64,000 nucleotides of DNA from Anabaena sp. 4-3 (lineage in GTDB: Bacteria; Cyanobacteriota; Cyanobacteriia; Cyanobacteriales; Nostocaceae): positions 231,734 through 295,733 of the forward strand of contig NZ_LUHJ01000072.1 of NCBI RefSeq assembly GCF_001597745.1. Reading direction: 5' to 3'. Under the pieces are notes generated by a model that was given only the letters and a program-made list of their open reading frames with translations, did not search any database and was not told the DNA's origin. This document shows, piece after piece, positions 47,300 to 56,321 of the stretch. The stretch's first letter is position 1. Every line of letters starts with the position of its first letter. The position numbers and the translations under genes were made by a program.

Positions 47300-49636
47300 G
47301 TGCAAGAAGATTTTAGATTAATTGTCGATTTAGTCTCAGTTTTGGCAGTTGCCGCCTGTGGCGGTTTGTTAGCAGCTATGCTAAGACAACCTGTATTGCT
47401 GGGCTATCTGATCGGCGGGATGGTTGTGGGGCCGGCTGGGTTAGGGCTGATTAAAGAAGTTGTGCAGGTGGAAACACTGGCGCAGTTTGGAGTCGCCTTC
47501 TTATTATTTGCCTTGGGCGTGGAATTTTCCTTCGCGGAACTGAAAAAAGTGAAAGCGATCGCCCTCGGTGGTGGTGGGCTACAAATCGCCTTGACAATCC
47601 TGATTACAGTGGTAGTATGTGGAGTCACAGGAGCATGGGGAACTTTACCCGCTAAAGGTGTGTTCTTAGGGTCAATTCTCTCCCTATCTTCCACAGCCGT
47701 TGTGCTTAAATGTTTGATGGAGCGCAACGAAACCGAAACACCCCAAGGTCAGGTAATGTTGGGGATTTTGGTAGTGCAAGACTTAGCCCTAGGGTTAATG
47801 CTGGCGGTGTTACCTGCACTACACGAACCAGGGGAAGCTATCGGGGTTGCTGTCTTAACAGCCTTGGTACGAATTGGTTTATTTGCGGCGGGTGCAGTGG
47901 TAGCGGGGATTTGGCTCATACCACCTCTATTAAGACTTTTAGCCCGCACCGAAAGCCGAGAACTATTTTTATTAGGTGTGGTGGCGTTGTGTTTAGGTAT
48001 TGCCCTACTGACAGAATATTTAGGACTCTCCATTGAAATGGGGGCGTTTGTGGCTGGGTTGATGATTTCAGAGGTGGAATACGCCGATCAAACTCTCACC
48101 TATGTAGAACCACTGCGAGATATTTTTGCAAGTTTGTTCTTCGCCGCCATTGGGATGTTAATTGATCCGGTGTTTTTGTGGCACAATCTGGAATTAATTT
48201 TAGGGTTAGTCGCCTTAGTATTCGTCGGCAAGTTTTTAATTATTACCCCTTTAGTAAAAGTATTTCGCTACCCCTGGAAAACAGCCTTAATCGCTGGGTT
48301 AGGATTGGCGCAAATTGGGGAATTTTCCTTTGTGCTAGCCAGTGAAGGACAGGCTTTAGGGTTGGTATCTCGACGCATATATTTACTGATTTTGGGAACT
48401 ACAGCCGTGACACTCATGCTCACCCCATTTGTGATGCGGTTAGTACCATTTATCTTTAATTTGTTGGAATCAATACCTTGGTTGCAACCTTATTTAGATG
48501 AAACTCACGCCAAAGATGTCTCAGAAGAACTACCATTTAAAGACCATGTAGTAGTCTGTGGTTATGGGCGAGTCGGTAAAAACTTGGTCAAGCTGTTAAA
48601 GCAGCATAACTTACCTGTGGTAGTAATTGACCAATCAGAAAGCCGAATTCAGCAATTACGAGAAGCGAAAGTACCTTATGTCTATGGTAATTGTGTGAGT
48701 TTACACGTTTTAGAAACGGCTGGGGTGAATCGTGCCAAAGGAATGGCGATCGCACTTCCTGATCCCATGAGTATCCGCTTGTGTTTGAAACGGGCTTTAG
48801 AATTGTGTCCCGAATTAAATTTAGTTGTTCGGGCTACCCAAGATAAAAATATTGAGGTGCTGTATCAACTAGGCGCAAGGGAAGTAGTCCAACCAGAATT
48901 TGAGGCAAGTTTAGAAATGGCTACTTACCTGTTAACTGGTTTAGGTTTTTCACCGTCTATATTGCAACGGGAAATGCAGCAAATTCGTAATGATCATTAC
49001 TTAGATTTGCGCCCAGAGCGTACTGCTTCCCAGGTTTCCCGCCATTTAGAACAAGTCACCCGCGACTTAAACCGTCGTTGGTATCCCTTACCATCAGATT
49101 CGCCCCTAATTGGCATGAGTTTAGAAGAAGCAGATATCCGCTACCTTACCGGAGTTAGTTTAATGGCGATTCGCCGCGCTAACAGTGAAGAAATTGATTA
49201 TCCCAATCCTCACACTAAATTAGAAACAGGCGATCGCTTGTTAGTTGTGGGAGCATCAGAAGAACTAGCAGCCCTGGCTGAATTAGCTCAAGGTAAGGTA
49301 GCTGTACCAGGAGCGAATAACGCTTGTCAGTGGGTGACAGTCAAGGCTCATGCTGCCATTGTCGGTAAACGGATCACAGACTTAGCTTTACAGCCAGAAT
49401 TTGGGGTGGAAATCCAAGCTATCCGCAGGGATGGTAAATTTATCCGTGTTCCTGATGGCAACATCGGCTTACTTGCTGACGATCAAGTGCTGCTGTGCGG
49501 TAGCGCAAAAGGTATAAATCAATTGCAATCCCTATTTATCAGTCAAATACCCTTATCCATTCCGATGGTGAAAGCCCAGGAAACACAATCAATTAAGGAA
49601 ATTGTGTCTGTTGATATTCACAAAGAGAATTCATAG
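47300..49636 (+). CDS. KefB/CPA2-type cation:proton antiporter with RCK domains
   Basis: The start is GTG 47300 and the product has 778 residues. Residues about 1-390 carry roughly twelve membrane spans in the CPA2 pattern (VGPAGLGLIKEV, FAVAFLLFALGVEFS-like GVAFLLFALGVEFSFAEL, SLSSTAVVLKCL, GAFVAGLMIS). A TrkA-N/RCK nucleotide-binding domain follows (VVVCGYGRVGKNLV, about 415-530), then two TrkA-C (RCK-C) domains (SDSPLIGMSLEEADI; AIVGKRITDLAL). It exchanges K+ or Na+ for protons across the plasma or thylakoid membrane, gated by ligand binding to the RCK part. Ion selectivity is not visible in the sequence. Confidence 0.88.
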   Translation: MQEDFRLIVDLVSVLAVAACGGLLAAMLRQPVLLGYLIGGMVVGPAGLGLIKEVVQVETLAQFGVAFLLFALGVEFSFAELKKVKAIALGGGGLQIALTILITVVVCGVTGAWGTLPAKGVFLGSILSLSSTAVVLKCLMERNETETPQGQVMLGILVVQDLALGLMLAVLPALHEPGEAIGVAVLTALVRIGLFAAGAVVAGIWLIPPLLRLLARTESRELFLLGVVALCLGIALLTEYLGLSIEMGAFVAGLMISEVEYADQTLTYVEPLRDIFASLFFAAIGMLIDPVFLWHNLELILGLVALVFVGKFLIITPLVKVFRYPWKTALIAGLGLAQIGEFSFVLASEGQALGLVSRRIYLLILGTTAVTLMLTPFVMRLVPFIFNLLESIPWLQPYLDETHAKDVSEELPFKDHVVVCGYGRVGKNLVKLLKQHNLPVVVIDQSESRIQQLREAKVPYVYGNCVSLHVLETAGVNRAKGMAIALPDPMSIRLCLKRALELCPELNLVVRATQDKNIEVLYQLGAREVVQPEFEASLEMATYLLTGLGFSPSILQREMQQIRNDHYLDLRPERTASQVSRHLEQVTRDLNRRWYPLPSDSPLIGMSLEEADIRYLTGVSLMAIRRANSEEIDYPNPHTKLETGDRLLVVGASEELAALAELAQGKVAVPGANNACQWVTVKAHAAIVGKRITDLALQPEFGVEIQAIRRDGKFIRVPDGNIGLLADDQVLLCGSAKGINQLQSLFISQIPLSIPMVKAQETQSIKEIVSVDIHKENS

Positions 49637-49706
49637 GGGACTGGGGAAGCAAAGGAGCAGAGGAAGCAGAGAAAAAAACATTTACCCAGTCCCCAATCCC
49701 CAGCCC

Positions 49707-49931
49707 CTACCCTGAAGGGGTTGATTTTAGGTAGGCGATCGCTGATTTCCAAATAGTGATTTGTTGACTGTTTTCATCAATCATACAAAGACAGTGGGGG
49801 TCTTGCCATAAAATCCTACCCCTGATCAAGTCGCCAGAGACTAGCTTAAACTCTACTGTTTCTTTTTCTTTAATCAGGGTTTGAATTTGCCGAATGCTGG
49901 GCAGTGAGGTGTCAAAATCAGTTATAGCCAT
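49707..49931 (-). CDS. hfq: Cyanobacterial Hfq-like Sm protein
   Basis: The 74-residue protein has the Sm fold: helix (LPSIRQIQTLIKEKE), then VEFKLVSGDLIRGRILWQDPHCLCMIDENSQQITIWKSAIAYLKS. The divergent neighbour dapF starts 131 bases away; hfq-dapF adjacency is well known in cyanobacteria and supports the call. Cyanobacterial Hfq lacks several RNA-binding residues of enterobacterial Hfq and in Synechocystis acts through the type IV pilus ATPase PilB1 in motility and DNA uptake. It is cytosolic and probably hexameric. It is convergent with the antiporter gene. Confidence 0.9.
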   Translation of the reverse strand: MAITDFDTSLPSIRQIQTLIKEKETVEFKLVSGDLIRGRILWQDPHCLCMIDENSQQITIWKSAIAYLKSTPSG

Positions 49932-49997
49932 TTTTGATAATGATGGAATAATTTAGGGAATGGGGCATAGGGAATAGGCAGGGAAGAAGAACTATTA

Positions 49998-50031
49998 CCC
50001 AATGCCCAATACCCAATGCCCGATGCCCAAT
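49998..50031 (+). repeat. Heptamer tandem repeat (cccaatg) in the hfq-dapF promoter region
   Basis: About five units of cccaatg, with variants cccaata and cccgatg, occupy the middle of the 131-base divergent region between hfq and dapF. Confidence 0.7.
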
Positions 50032-50061
50032 ATTTAACATTGATAATTCATCCTGAAAAAA

Positions 50062-50901
50062 ATGGCAATCGAATTTACTAAGTATCACGGTCTAGGCAAT
50101 GACTTTATTTTGATTGATAATCGCGCCTCAAAGTCGCCTGTAGTGAATCCTGAGCAAGCTATTGAATTATGCGATCGCCATTTTGGTATCGGTGCTGATG
50201 GTGTGATTTTTGCCTTACCTGGAGCAAAAGATACTGATTACACCATGCGGATTTTTAACTCCGATGGCTCAGAACCAGAAATGTGTGGTAACGGCATTCG
50301 CTGTTTAGCAGCCTTTTTAGCAGATTTAGAGGGTTTATCCCGCACTAAAGACACCTATCGTATTCATACTTTAGCTGGTGTGATTACACCCCAACTCATG
50401 CCCGATGGTGAAGTGAAGGTAGACATGGGTTTACCCAGGTTATTGGCGAGTGAAATACCTACTACCCTAACTGCGGCTGACGCAAAAGTAATTAACCAAC
50501 CTCTAGAAGTAGAGGGGACAACTTGGGATGTCACCTGTGTGAGTATGGGGAATCCTCACTGTATTACCTTTGTGGAAGATGTGGCGGCGATTCCTTTGGA
50601 AACCATCGGCCCGAAATTTGAACATCATCCTGTGTTCCCCCAACGCACCAACACCGAATTTATTCAAGTTGTCAGTCGTGACTACCTAAAAATGCGTGTC
50701 TGGGAACGGGGCGCAGGAATTACACTGGCTTGCGGTACAGGTGCTTGTGCTTCCTTAGTGGCTGGGGTGTTGACTGGAAAATGCGATCGCGCCGCCGTGG
50801 TAGAATTACCTGGTGGTCTGCTGCATATTGAATGGTCAGAAGCAGACCAACGAGTTTACATGACAGGCCCGGCTGAGAGAGTATTCACTGGGAAAGTCTA
50901 A
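50062..50901 (+). CDS. dapF: Diaminopimelate epimerase
   Basis: The 279-residue protein has both catalytic cysteines: C75 in EMCGNGIRC and C224 in ACGTGAC, with GLGNDF at the start and the GAG(I)T neighbourhood before the second Cys. The enzyme interconverts LL- and meso-diaminopimelate without a cofactor, supplying lysine and the peptidoglycan cross-linking residue. Length is standard. It is cytosolic. The divergent neighbour is hfq, and a hairpin with T-tract follows at 50942. Confidence 0.97.
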   Translation: MAIEFTKYHGLGNDFILIDNRASKSPVVNPEQAIELCDRHFGIGADGVIFALPGAKDTDYTMRIFNSDGSEPEMCGNGIRCLAAFLADLEGLSRTKDTYRIHTLAGVITPQLMPDGEVKVDMGLPRLLASEIPTTLTAADAKVINQPLEVEGTTWDVTCVSMGNPHCITFVEDVAAIPLETIGPKFEHHPVFPQRTNTEFIQVVSRDYLKMRVWERGAGITLACGTGACASLVAGVLTGKCDRAAVVELPGGLLHIEWSEADQRVYMTGPAERVFTGKV

Positions 50902-50941
50902 TTGCAAAAGTTTGCAGTCAGGACTTCACCTAAAGCTAAAT

Positions 50942-50990
50942 AGATCCCCGACTTCTCAAAGAAGTCGGGGATCTGGATATTACGTTTTTT
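50942..50990 (+). terminator. Hairpin plus T-tract after dapF, copy 3 of a dispersed unit
   Basis: Arms 50942-50955 and 50961-50974 (agatccccgacttc and complement) are perfect around a 5-nt loop, and six T follow at 50985-50990. It lies between convergent dapF and the HTH-Uma2 gene, oriented to terminate dapF. Confidence 0.75.
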
Positions 50991-51002
50991 AAGTTGAGTG
51001 AC

Positions 51003-51899
51003 TTATTCAGGAAAAAAGGAGCGAATCACAGTAGAAAATCTTGGTAAAAGAGGGGATGTAATTTCGTCATCGCCGGAAAAAGTCCCAAATAACACCAATT
51101 CAGTTTGTTCTCGCCGATAAACTGTCACCTGCTGATTTATGTAATCAACAATCCAATACTCACCCACAGCTTGAACTGAATAAAGTTGTAGTTTTGCTTG
51201 TTTGTCTTGAAGTTCGTGTTGTTTTTCTGGTGATAAAACCTCAACTACTAACTCTGGCGCGCCTGTCAAATGTCCAGCTTCATCTTCAATTTTCGCTAAT
51301 CTTTCTCGACTTACCCAGACGATATCCGGTATGATGTTGTCTACTGGTGAAAATAACACCCCTGGACTTAAAATTGTTTCTCCTAAATTACTCAACTCAG
51401 ACCAATTATCCAGTTGTCGCCATATTTTGCCACAAACTTGCTGATGGCGGCGGTGAGGTGTACAAGTTAAGAAAAGTTCACCATTAATGATTTCGTAGCG
51501 TGTTCCCTCGTGCTTGGGTAGTACCTCTAAATCGTCAGATGTCCAACTTACTCCGTTAGCAGGTTGGTTCATGAATGTCTTTGTTTGGCTGGTGGCTTTT
51601 GAATGTTTAATTTTATTTAATGAAAAATTTTTAGAAGTCAGATAATAGCGACTGAGAACCGTTTGCAGATTTTTCTTGGATACTTCTTCACCCACTGCTA
51701 AAGAAAGCGATCGCCACAACTGCGAACCAACTTGTTTAATATAATCATGTTCATAATTTAATTCCTCTGCAATGGCTGCATAGGTGCATCCTAGCCAGCT
51801 TTTCTGAAACACTACAGATTGAACGTCATTTAGCTTTTGTCCAAACTGAGTAGAGTGTAGAAGTGTATCAACTAGGTTAAGGGCTTCTTGTGCCATCAT
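51003..51899 (-). CDS. VMAP-type N-terminal HTH fused to a Uma2-family nuclease domain
   Basis: The protein has 298 residues. The first 90 (LLHSTQFGQKLNDVQSVVFQKSWLGCTYAAIAEELNYEHDYIKQVGSQLWRSLS) resemble the helical HTH module found at the start of many cyanobacterial NB-ARC, WD40 and vWA-MoxR-associated proteins. The rest is a Uma2 (DUF820) domain of PD-(D/E)xK type: YEIINGELFLT, DIVWVSRERL, APELVVEVLSPEKQHELQDKQAKLQLYSVQAVGEYWIVD. The usual partner ATPase module is absent. Uma2 proteins are abundant in cyanobacteria and poorly characterised; nuclease activity is predicted, not shown. Convergent with dapF. Confidence 0.78.
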   Translation of the reverse strand: MMAQEALNLVDTLLHSTQFGQKLNDVQSVVFQKSWLGCTYAAIAEELNYEHDYIKQVGSQLWRSLSLAVGEEVSKKNLQTVLSRYYLTSKNFSLNKIKHSKATSQTKTFMNQPANGVSWTSDDLEVLPKHEGTRYEIINGELFLTCTPHRRHQQVCGKIWRQLDNWSELSNLGETILSPGVLFSPVDNIIPDIVWVSRERLAKIEDEAGHLTGAPELVVEVLSPEKQHELQDKQAKLQLYSVQAVGEYWIVDYINQQVTVYRREQTELVLFGTFSGDDEITSPLLPRFSTVIRSFFPE

Positions 51900-52070
51900 A
51901 GTCAGCTAGACTCATTTTTTGCTTGCACTTTGAGATATTTCACTCTGTCATCAAGCATTTTCGTGATATTTAATATTTTTTTACAGTAGGTACTCACCTT
52001 TTCTCACCGACACAGTGATGGTTTTGAAGTTATGACTATAATTATCAAGCTAATAAGCAGAGAATAAATT

Positions 52071-52829
52071 ATGAAATTTGGTATTGATATCGGACACAAC
52101 TGCCCTCCTGATACTGGCGCAGTCGGGATTAAAAAAGAAGACGAGTTAACCAAAGCCGTTGGTACTCGGCTGATGGAAAAACTAAAAGCCGCAGGGCATA
52201 CCGTTGTTGATTGTACTCCTAACAGTGCTAGTGGTGTCAACGATTCTCTCAGGCAAAGAGTTAACAAAGCCAATGCCAATAATGTGAATGTTTTCGTTTC
52301 GATTCACTTTAACGCCGCCAATAGCAAAGCTCACGGTACAGAAGTTTTTGGTATTAGTAACACATCCCAAGGCATAGCTCAATCAGTTCTCAAAGAAATT
52401 GTCAAACTTGGGTTTAGAGATAGAGGTGTTAAATCAGGCAATTTCTTTGTTTTGAGAAATACCCAAATGCCAGCTATCTTAGTTGAGTGCTGCTTTTGTG
52501 ACTCTAAAATAGACATGGATTTGTTTGATGCCGAAAAAATGGCAGAAGCAATTAAGGATGGATTAATTGGTGAAGATGAAGAAGAAGCACCCAAACCAGA
52601 TAAAAATTACATTTTAGAAATTACAAAGCCAACAATTTTAAAACCATCTACAGAACAAGCATCTGATTTACCCAAGGATACATTATTTGATATTACCCCA
52701 GGCAATTATCCAATTTTAAGTTTCTTATTTGAAGAACAGCATTATTGTGTAACTTGGCCTGATAAAAGTAAAGGCAACCGTAACAAACATTTTGTATTTG
52801 CTGAACACTGCAAAATCCAAGAGAAGTGA
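52071..52829 (+). CDS. N-acetylmuramoyl-L-alanine amidase (Amidase_3) without signal peptide
   Basis: The catalytic domain begins at the first residues (MKFGIDIGHNC) and spans about 1-165. Zinc ligands and acid are present: H9, E25 (or E23), H79 in SIHFNAA, and E139 in PAILVECCF. These enzymes cut the bond between muramic acid and the stem peptide. The C-terminal 80 residues, after an acidic linker (GEDEEEAPKPD), form a beta-rich unit of unknown role. No leader, lipobox or membrane span is present, unlike host cell-wall amidases of this family, so release must be by another route. A second cell-wall hydrolase lies downstream. Confidence 0.88.
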   Translation: MKFGIDIGHNCPPDTGAVGIKKEDELTKAVGTRLMEKLKAAGHTVVDCTPNSASGVNDSLRQRVNKANANNVNVFVSIHFNAANSKAHGTEVFGISNTSQGIAQSVLKEIVKLGFRDRGVKSGNFFVLRNTQMPAILVECCFCDSKIDMDLFDAEKMAEAIKDGLIGEDEEEAPKPDKNYILEITKPTILKPSTEQASDLPKDTLFDITPGNYPILSFLFEEQHYCVTWPDKSKGNRNKHFVFAEHCKIQEK

Positions 52830-52902
52830 TGATGTAGCGGGGAGGGGGCAATCAATTCACGCATAGTCTGCGGCTAGACTTACGCCTAAAAAATTCAAAA
52901 TA

Positions 52903-52958
52903 CCCTACGGCGCGGTAGCCTCTCTGTTCGCGGAGCGTCCCGTAGGGAAAGAGAAGCA
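52903..52958. repeat. Short inverted repeat with ccctacgg arms
   Basis: ccctacgg (52903-52910) pairs with ccgtaggg (52940-52947) around tctctgttcgcggagcg; a gagaagcaagc tail follows. Similar pieces occur near 14690-14725 and 23400. It lies in the 243-base spacer between the two cell-wall hydrolase genes. Confidence 0.55.
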
Positions 52959-53072
52959 AGCTACAAAATTCTTGCATTAAATAATTTAGGTTTCAAAATC
53001 TCCCCTGTTCCCCTGCCCCCCTCCTACTTCCTGAATTCTTGTTGATTAAATTATTTTAAATCAGGGAAAAAT

Positions 53073-54635
53073 ATGACATTATTAGATGATTTAGTCAAGA
53101 AATATTCCCAAACAGATTTAGGTTTGGTATTTACAAAAGTCGGAATTGATGGTAACAAAATTTCTGAAATCAATCGGCAAGTTTTAAAAGAAGTTACCCT
53201 AGCACAATGGTTACTAGAATCAGGCAGAGCCAGCAGTGATTTAGCCACCAAAGCTAATAATTTTGCGGGGTTGAAATGGCGAGAACCTGATATGATAGGT
53301 TTTGCCGAACCTTTGAAAATTAAAGTACCTTCTGAAACTGAAGAAGTTACATTTTGCAAATTTGCAGATGTTGATGCTTTTATTGTTGGATATTGGAAGT
53401 TTTTAACCCGTTCTCCCTACAAAGGCTTAGAAGAACATACAAATACACCAGAAAACTTTCTCGGCTTTTTGAAAAGCAAAGGTTATTCATCTGCTCCTGA
53501 CTACATCCCTAAAATTGTCAACTTGCTACCAGAAGCACAAAAATTACTCACTAATGTTAGTGGCGTTGAGATTCTCCCTTCCCCCGTGTCAGTCGAACAA
53601 TTACAAGTAATTCGTGCGCCGCAAGAATTAACTGTAGGGCAAGTTTTTAATATTGAAGGTGTAGCGCGTTTAACTGACAAAGGTAGAGTTATGTCAGTGA
53701 TGATAGACGATCGCTTCCCCGTGGAAGGTGTGAAAATTGGTGAGGATGGTAAATGGCAATTAAACTTTGTGTTTAACCAAGCTGGCGATCGCACTATGTT
53801 ACTAGGAATTGATGACCAAAGTCTAACACTCAAGTTTAAAGTCATCCTTCCCGTAGCTCAACAAAATCAATCAACATCAACCACCCCGGAAGCTACAGTC
53901 ATTCAACTCACCGGTAGCGTAGGAGTTGGCGGAGTTAACAAACCTGATGATGTCAAAGCAGTAAAAGCGAGATTGTATGAGCTAGGTTACACCTGGGCAG
54001 GTGAGCCTAACACCCCCAGCATCAACAGAGGACTTTATGACGCAATTCGACTATTTCAGTCAATTATTGCCGGTCGTAGCACTGTTCAAGGTGATGGTAG
54101 AGTAGATGTTGATGGTACAACTCACCAATGGTTGCAAGCCGCTAACGCGCCACGATGGGTGTTAATGCCAGAAAGTGAACCTGATAACGGTTTCATTAAC
54201 GGTGAACTAGCACAAACTCACGATCATCATGATTTTGGCACCCACTGGCTAGCGGAGACAATTAAAAACATTGCCCAAGACTATCAAAACAGTTATCGCA
54301 ATACTCGTCCGAATGCTGCACCATTCGCCATCAATGATGTCAGCCTACCGCATGGCGGCGACACTCCCGACCATCGGGGACATGAAACTGGTATGATGTG
54401 TGATGTGTTCTTACCTAGAAAAAATGGGCAGTTTGGCGGCATTAGCTGGACAAATGCAGAATATGATCGAGATGCAACACGAGCTATTCTTAAATCGATT
54501 CGTCAGCAAAAGTTAGTCAGACTTGGGGCGGTTTTCTTCAATGATTCTACTCTGATTAGAGAAGGACTTTGTAAACCTCTAGGTGGTCATGATCATCATA
54601 TTCATTTTGAAATTAACCCACCAGCTAGAAGCTAA
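53073..54635 (+). CDS. Multidomain peptidoglycan hydrolase: glucosaminidase, beta domain, PG-binding-like, LAS peptidase
   Basis: The protein has 520 residues and no signal peptide. Residues about 1-160 are a glucosaminidase domain with catalytic Glu at 49 in LAQWLLESGRA and NNFAGLKW. Residues about 170-255 are a beta/Ig-like domain (LTVGQVFNIEGVARLTDKG). About 280-360 resemble a peptidoglycan-binding unit (VKAVKARLYELGYTW...GLYDAIRLFQ). The C-terminal part is an LAS metallopeptidase with H437 to D444 (HETGMMCD) and H509-I-H511 (HHIHFEI). It could cut both glycan and peptide bonds. It has the build of a lysin rather than a remodelling enzyme. A terminator unit follows at 54651. Confidence 0.83.
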   Translation: MTLLDDLVKKYSQTDLGLVFTKVGIDGNKISEINRQVLKEVTLAQWLLESGRASSDLATKANNFAGLKWREPDMIGFAEPLKIKVPSETEEVTFCKFADVDAFIVGYWKFLTRSPYKGLEEHTNTPENFLGFLKSKGYSSAPDYIPKIVNLLPEAQKLLTNVSGVEILPSPVSVEQLQVIRAPQELTVGQVFNIEGVARLTDKGRVMSVMIDDRFPVEGVKIGEDGKWQLNFVFNQAGDRTMLLGIDDQSLTLKFKVILPVAQQNQSTSTTPEATVIQLTGSVGVGGVNKPDDVKAVKARLYELGYTWAGEPNTPSINRGLYDAIRLFQSIIAGRSTVQGDGRVDVDGTTHQWLQAANAPRWVLMPESEPDNGFINGELAQTHDHHDFGTHWLAETIKNIAQDYQNSYRNTRPNAAPFAINDVSLPHGGDTPDHRGHETGMMCDVFLPRKNGQFGGISWTNAEYDRDATRAILKSIRQQKLVRLGAVFFNDSTLIREGLCKPLGGHDHHIHFEINPPARS

Positions 54636-54650
54636 TAAGTAGCTCAACTT

Positions 54651-54700
54651 AAAAAAACGTAATACCTAGATCCCCGACTTCTCAAAGAAGTCGGGGATCT
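54651..54700 (-). terminator. Hairpin plus T-tract, copy 4 of a dispersed unit (inverted)
   Basis: Arms 54668-54681 and 54687-54700 are identical to copy 1. The seven-base A-run on the plus strand (54651-54657) gives a T-tract on the minus strand. It lies between the convergent ends of the hydrolase (54635) and the PilP-like gene (54730), oriented to terminate the latter. The flank tgatgatgggat is shared with copy 1. Confidence 0.7.
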
Positions 54701-54729
54701 ATCCCATCATCATTATATTTTTAATTGCC

Positions 54730-56106
54730 TTACAATTTCTGTCCAGCAAAAATAGAACGTACTTCACCATTCCGCCGGACTATGGCTTCACCGTTACTTA
54801 CATCTACTAATGTCCAACCGCTAGAACCAATGCTTTCACCAATATGGATACGACGGCTGACACCGTTGATTTCAAATAGTGCTACTGATTTATCACCCAA
54901 CTCTAGCAAGCCTTCGAGTGTATGGGTAGATGCGGGTGTTGGTGGGGTAACTGTAAGTGTTGTTACTGGTACTGTTGCCTGATTTGTGTTGGTCGGTGAT
55001 TGTGGTAAAGTTTGACCAAAGGGAATCACTGGTAACTTAGGTAGAGAACTGGGTGACTGCTGAACTTTGATAGGTGCATTCTGCACTGGCACGGGTTTCA
55101 TTTCAGAACGAATAGACGACGCTGACATATTGACTTTGGCTGGTTTAGCACCTGCTGGGACTTGATTGGAGTTATTCTTGACGGTGTTAGGTTCAGCCGT
55201 CGGCGATTTTGCCACTGGTGGTAAAGGTGCGGGCATCCCAGGTATCGATGGCGGTGCGTAGCGCATCGGTGATGGTGCTTGGTAAACAGGTATATAGATG
55301 CGTTCGACAACGTTTGTGGTTTTGCTGGGGGTTGGTGGTGTATTGCTGGCGGTTAGGGGTGATGGTAGATTACTAACAGGCTGATTGTTGTTGAGTGCAA
55401 CGGCTGATGAGGAGGAATTGACGTTATTGCCTACCTGAGAACGGACTGACTGGTTAGTTGCCCTATTTTGTTGATCGATGATGGCTAATGCTCCCATCAT
55501 GTAATTAACTAACTCTGTCTGTGCATCTGGTTTTGTAGCTACTTGTGCTGATGGCAGATGAATATTTGGTTGAGTTGGTTGGATGAGTTGGGAAGTGAGA
55601 AGGGCTAACAGTTGTGATTGCAAGAGATATAATACACCTGCGATCGCCACACCGATAGTTGTCCCCAGTAATAACAGTTTGCCCAAAGTTAATTGAGCTT
55701 TTTCTGTAGTTTTACTGATGGCTTTGATTTGCGGTTGATCAACTACAACTGCACTTACCTGTTTGTTCTGAATCGCTGTCACAGTCTTTACAGGATGGTT
55801 GACTGTGGTAGATGAAACTATCTGCTGTATATCTACAGTTTGCAGAGGTTCATACTCTAGGGTGCGTTGCTCGGTTCCTGCACTATACGACAAATCGTTG
55901 GCGACGGGAGTAGCTTGACGTAGTTTTCGTCTGCTATTATTATCAAGCAGATTACCACTCAAATCAAGTATCTCGTCGATATCGGCAAAAAGTTCATCCA
56001 TCAAGCCATCAGCATAGAATTCGATTGACCAAGGTTCGTTAACAATTAAGTCCTCTGATGGCTCTGGAATAATAAGATGGTTGCTAACTTTTTGTAACAT
56101 AGGCAT
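54730..56106 (-). CDS. Single-span membrane protein with PilP/GspC-like C-terminal domain
   Basis: Of the 458 residues, the first 135 are acidic and soluble (FADIDEILDLSGNLLDNN). One membrane span follows at about 140-162 (LGKLLLLGTTIGVAIAGVLYLL), then about 210 residues of Pro/Ser/Thr/Asn-rich linker. The C-terminal 65 residues (LEGLLELGDKSVALFEINGVSRRIHIGESIGSSGWTLVDVSNGEAIVRRNGEVRSIFAGQKL) have the short beta-barrel pattern of PilP and GspC HR domains. I infer a periplasm-crossing linker that could connect with type IV pilus or secretion parts. No pilus genes adjoin, so the role is open. Confidence 0.6.
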   Translation of the reverse strand: MPMLQKVSNHLIIPEPSEDLIVNEPWSIEFYADGLMDELFADIDEILDLSGNLLDNNSRRKLRQATPVANDLSYSAGTEQRTLEYEPLQTVDIQQIVSSTTVNHPVKTVTAIQNKQVSAVVVDQPQIKAISKTTEKAQLTLGKLLLLGTTIGVAIAGVLYLLQSQLLALLTSQLIQPTQPNIHLPSAQVATKPDAQTELVNYMMGALAIIDQQNRATNQSVRSQVGNNVNSSSSAVALNNNQPVSNLPSPLTASNTPPTPSKTTNVVERIYIPVYQAPSPMRYAPPSIPGMPAPLPPVAKSPTAEPNTVKNNSNQVPAGAKPAKVNMSASSIRSEMKPVPVQNAPIKVQQSPSSLPKLPVIPFGQTLPQSPTNTNQATVPVTTLTVTPPTPASTHTLEGLLELGDKSVALFEINGVSRRIHIGESIGSSGWTLVDVSNGEAIVRRNGEVRSIFAGQKL

Positions 56107-56321
56107 TTTGGGTGGTAGTTGCCAGGATGGGGCAACGCCGCCCCTTCTGGGTATCAGGAATTATTAAAAATATTCAGTGTTCGTCCACGCTAGACAAGTG
56201 ATTGTTAAGTGTATTAAATTCCACTTCAAACAGGGCATATTTGATCATGCCAAGGCTGAGGCCTTGTCATCTATCATACCCATCTCCTCTTCTACTATAC
56301 TCACCCGTAATCAAGATCAAG

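Noticed and set aside
47404..48036. Frames of about 100 residues on both strands inside the antiporter gene
   Set aside because: They result from GC-rich codon patterns in the antiporter gene; the real frame has full membrane and RCK motifs.
52071..54635. The two wall hydrolases as part of a resident prophage
   Set aside because: No capsid, tail, terminase, integrase or holin genes are present on either side; flanking genes are ordinary chromosomal ones.
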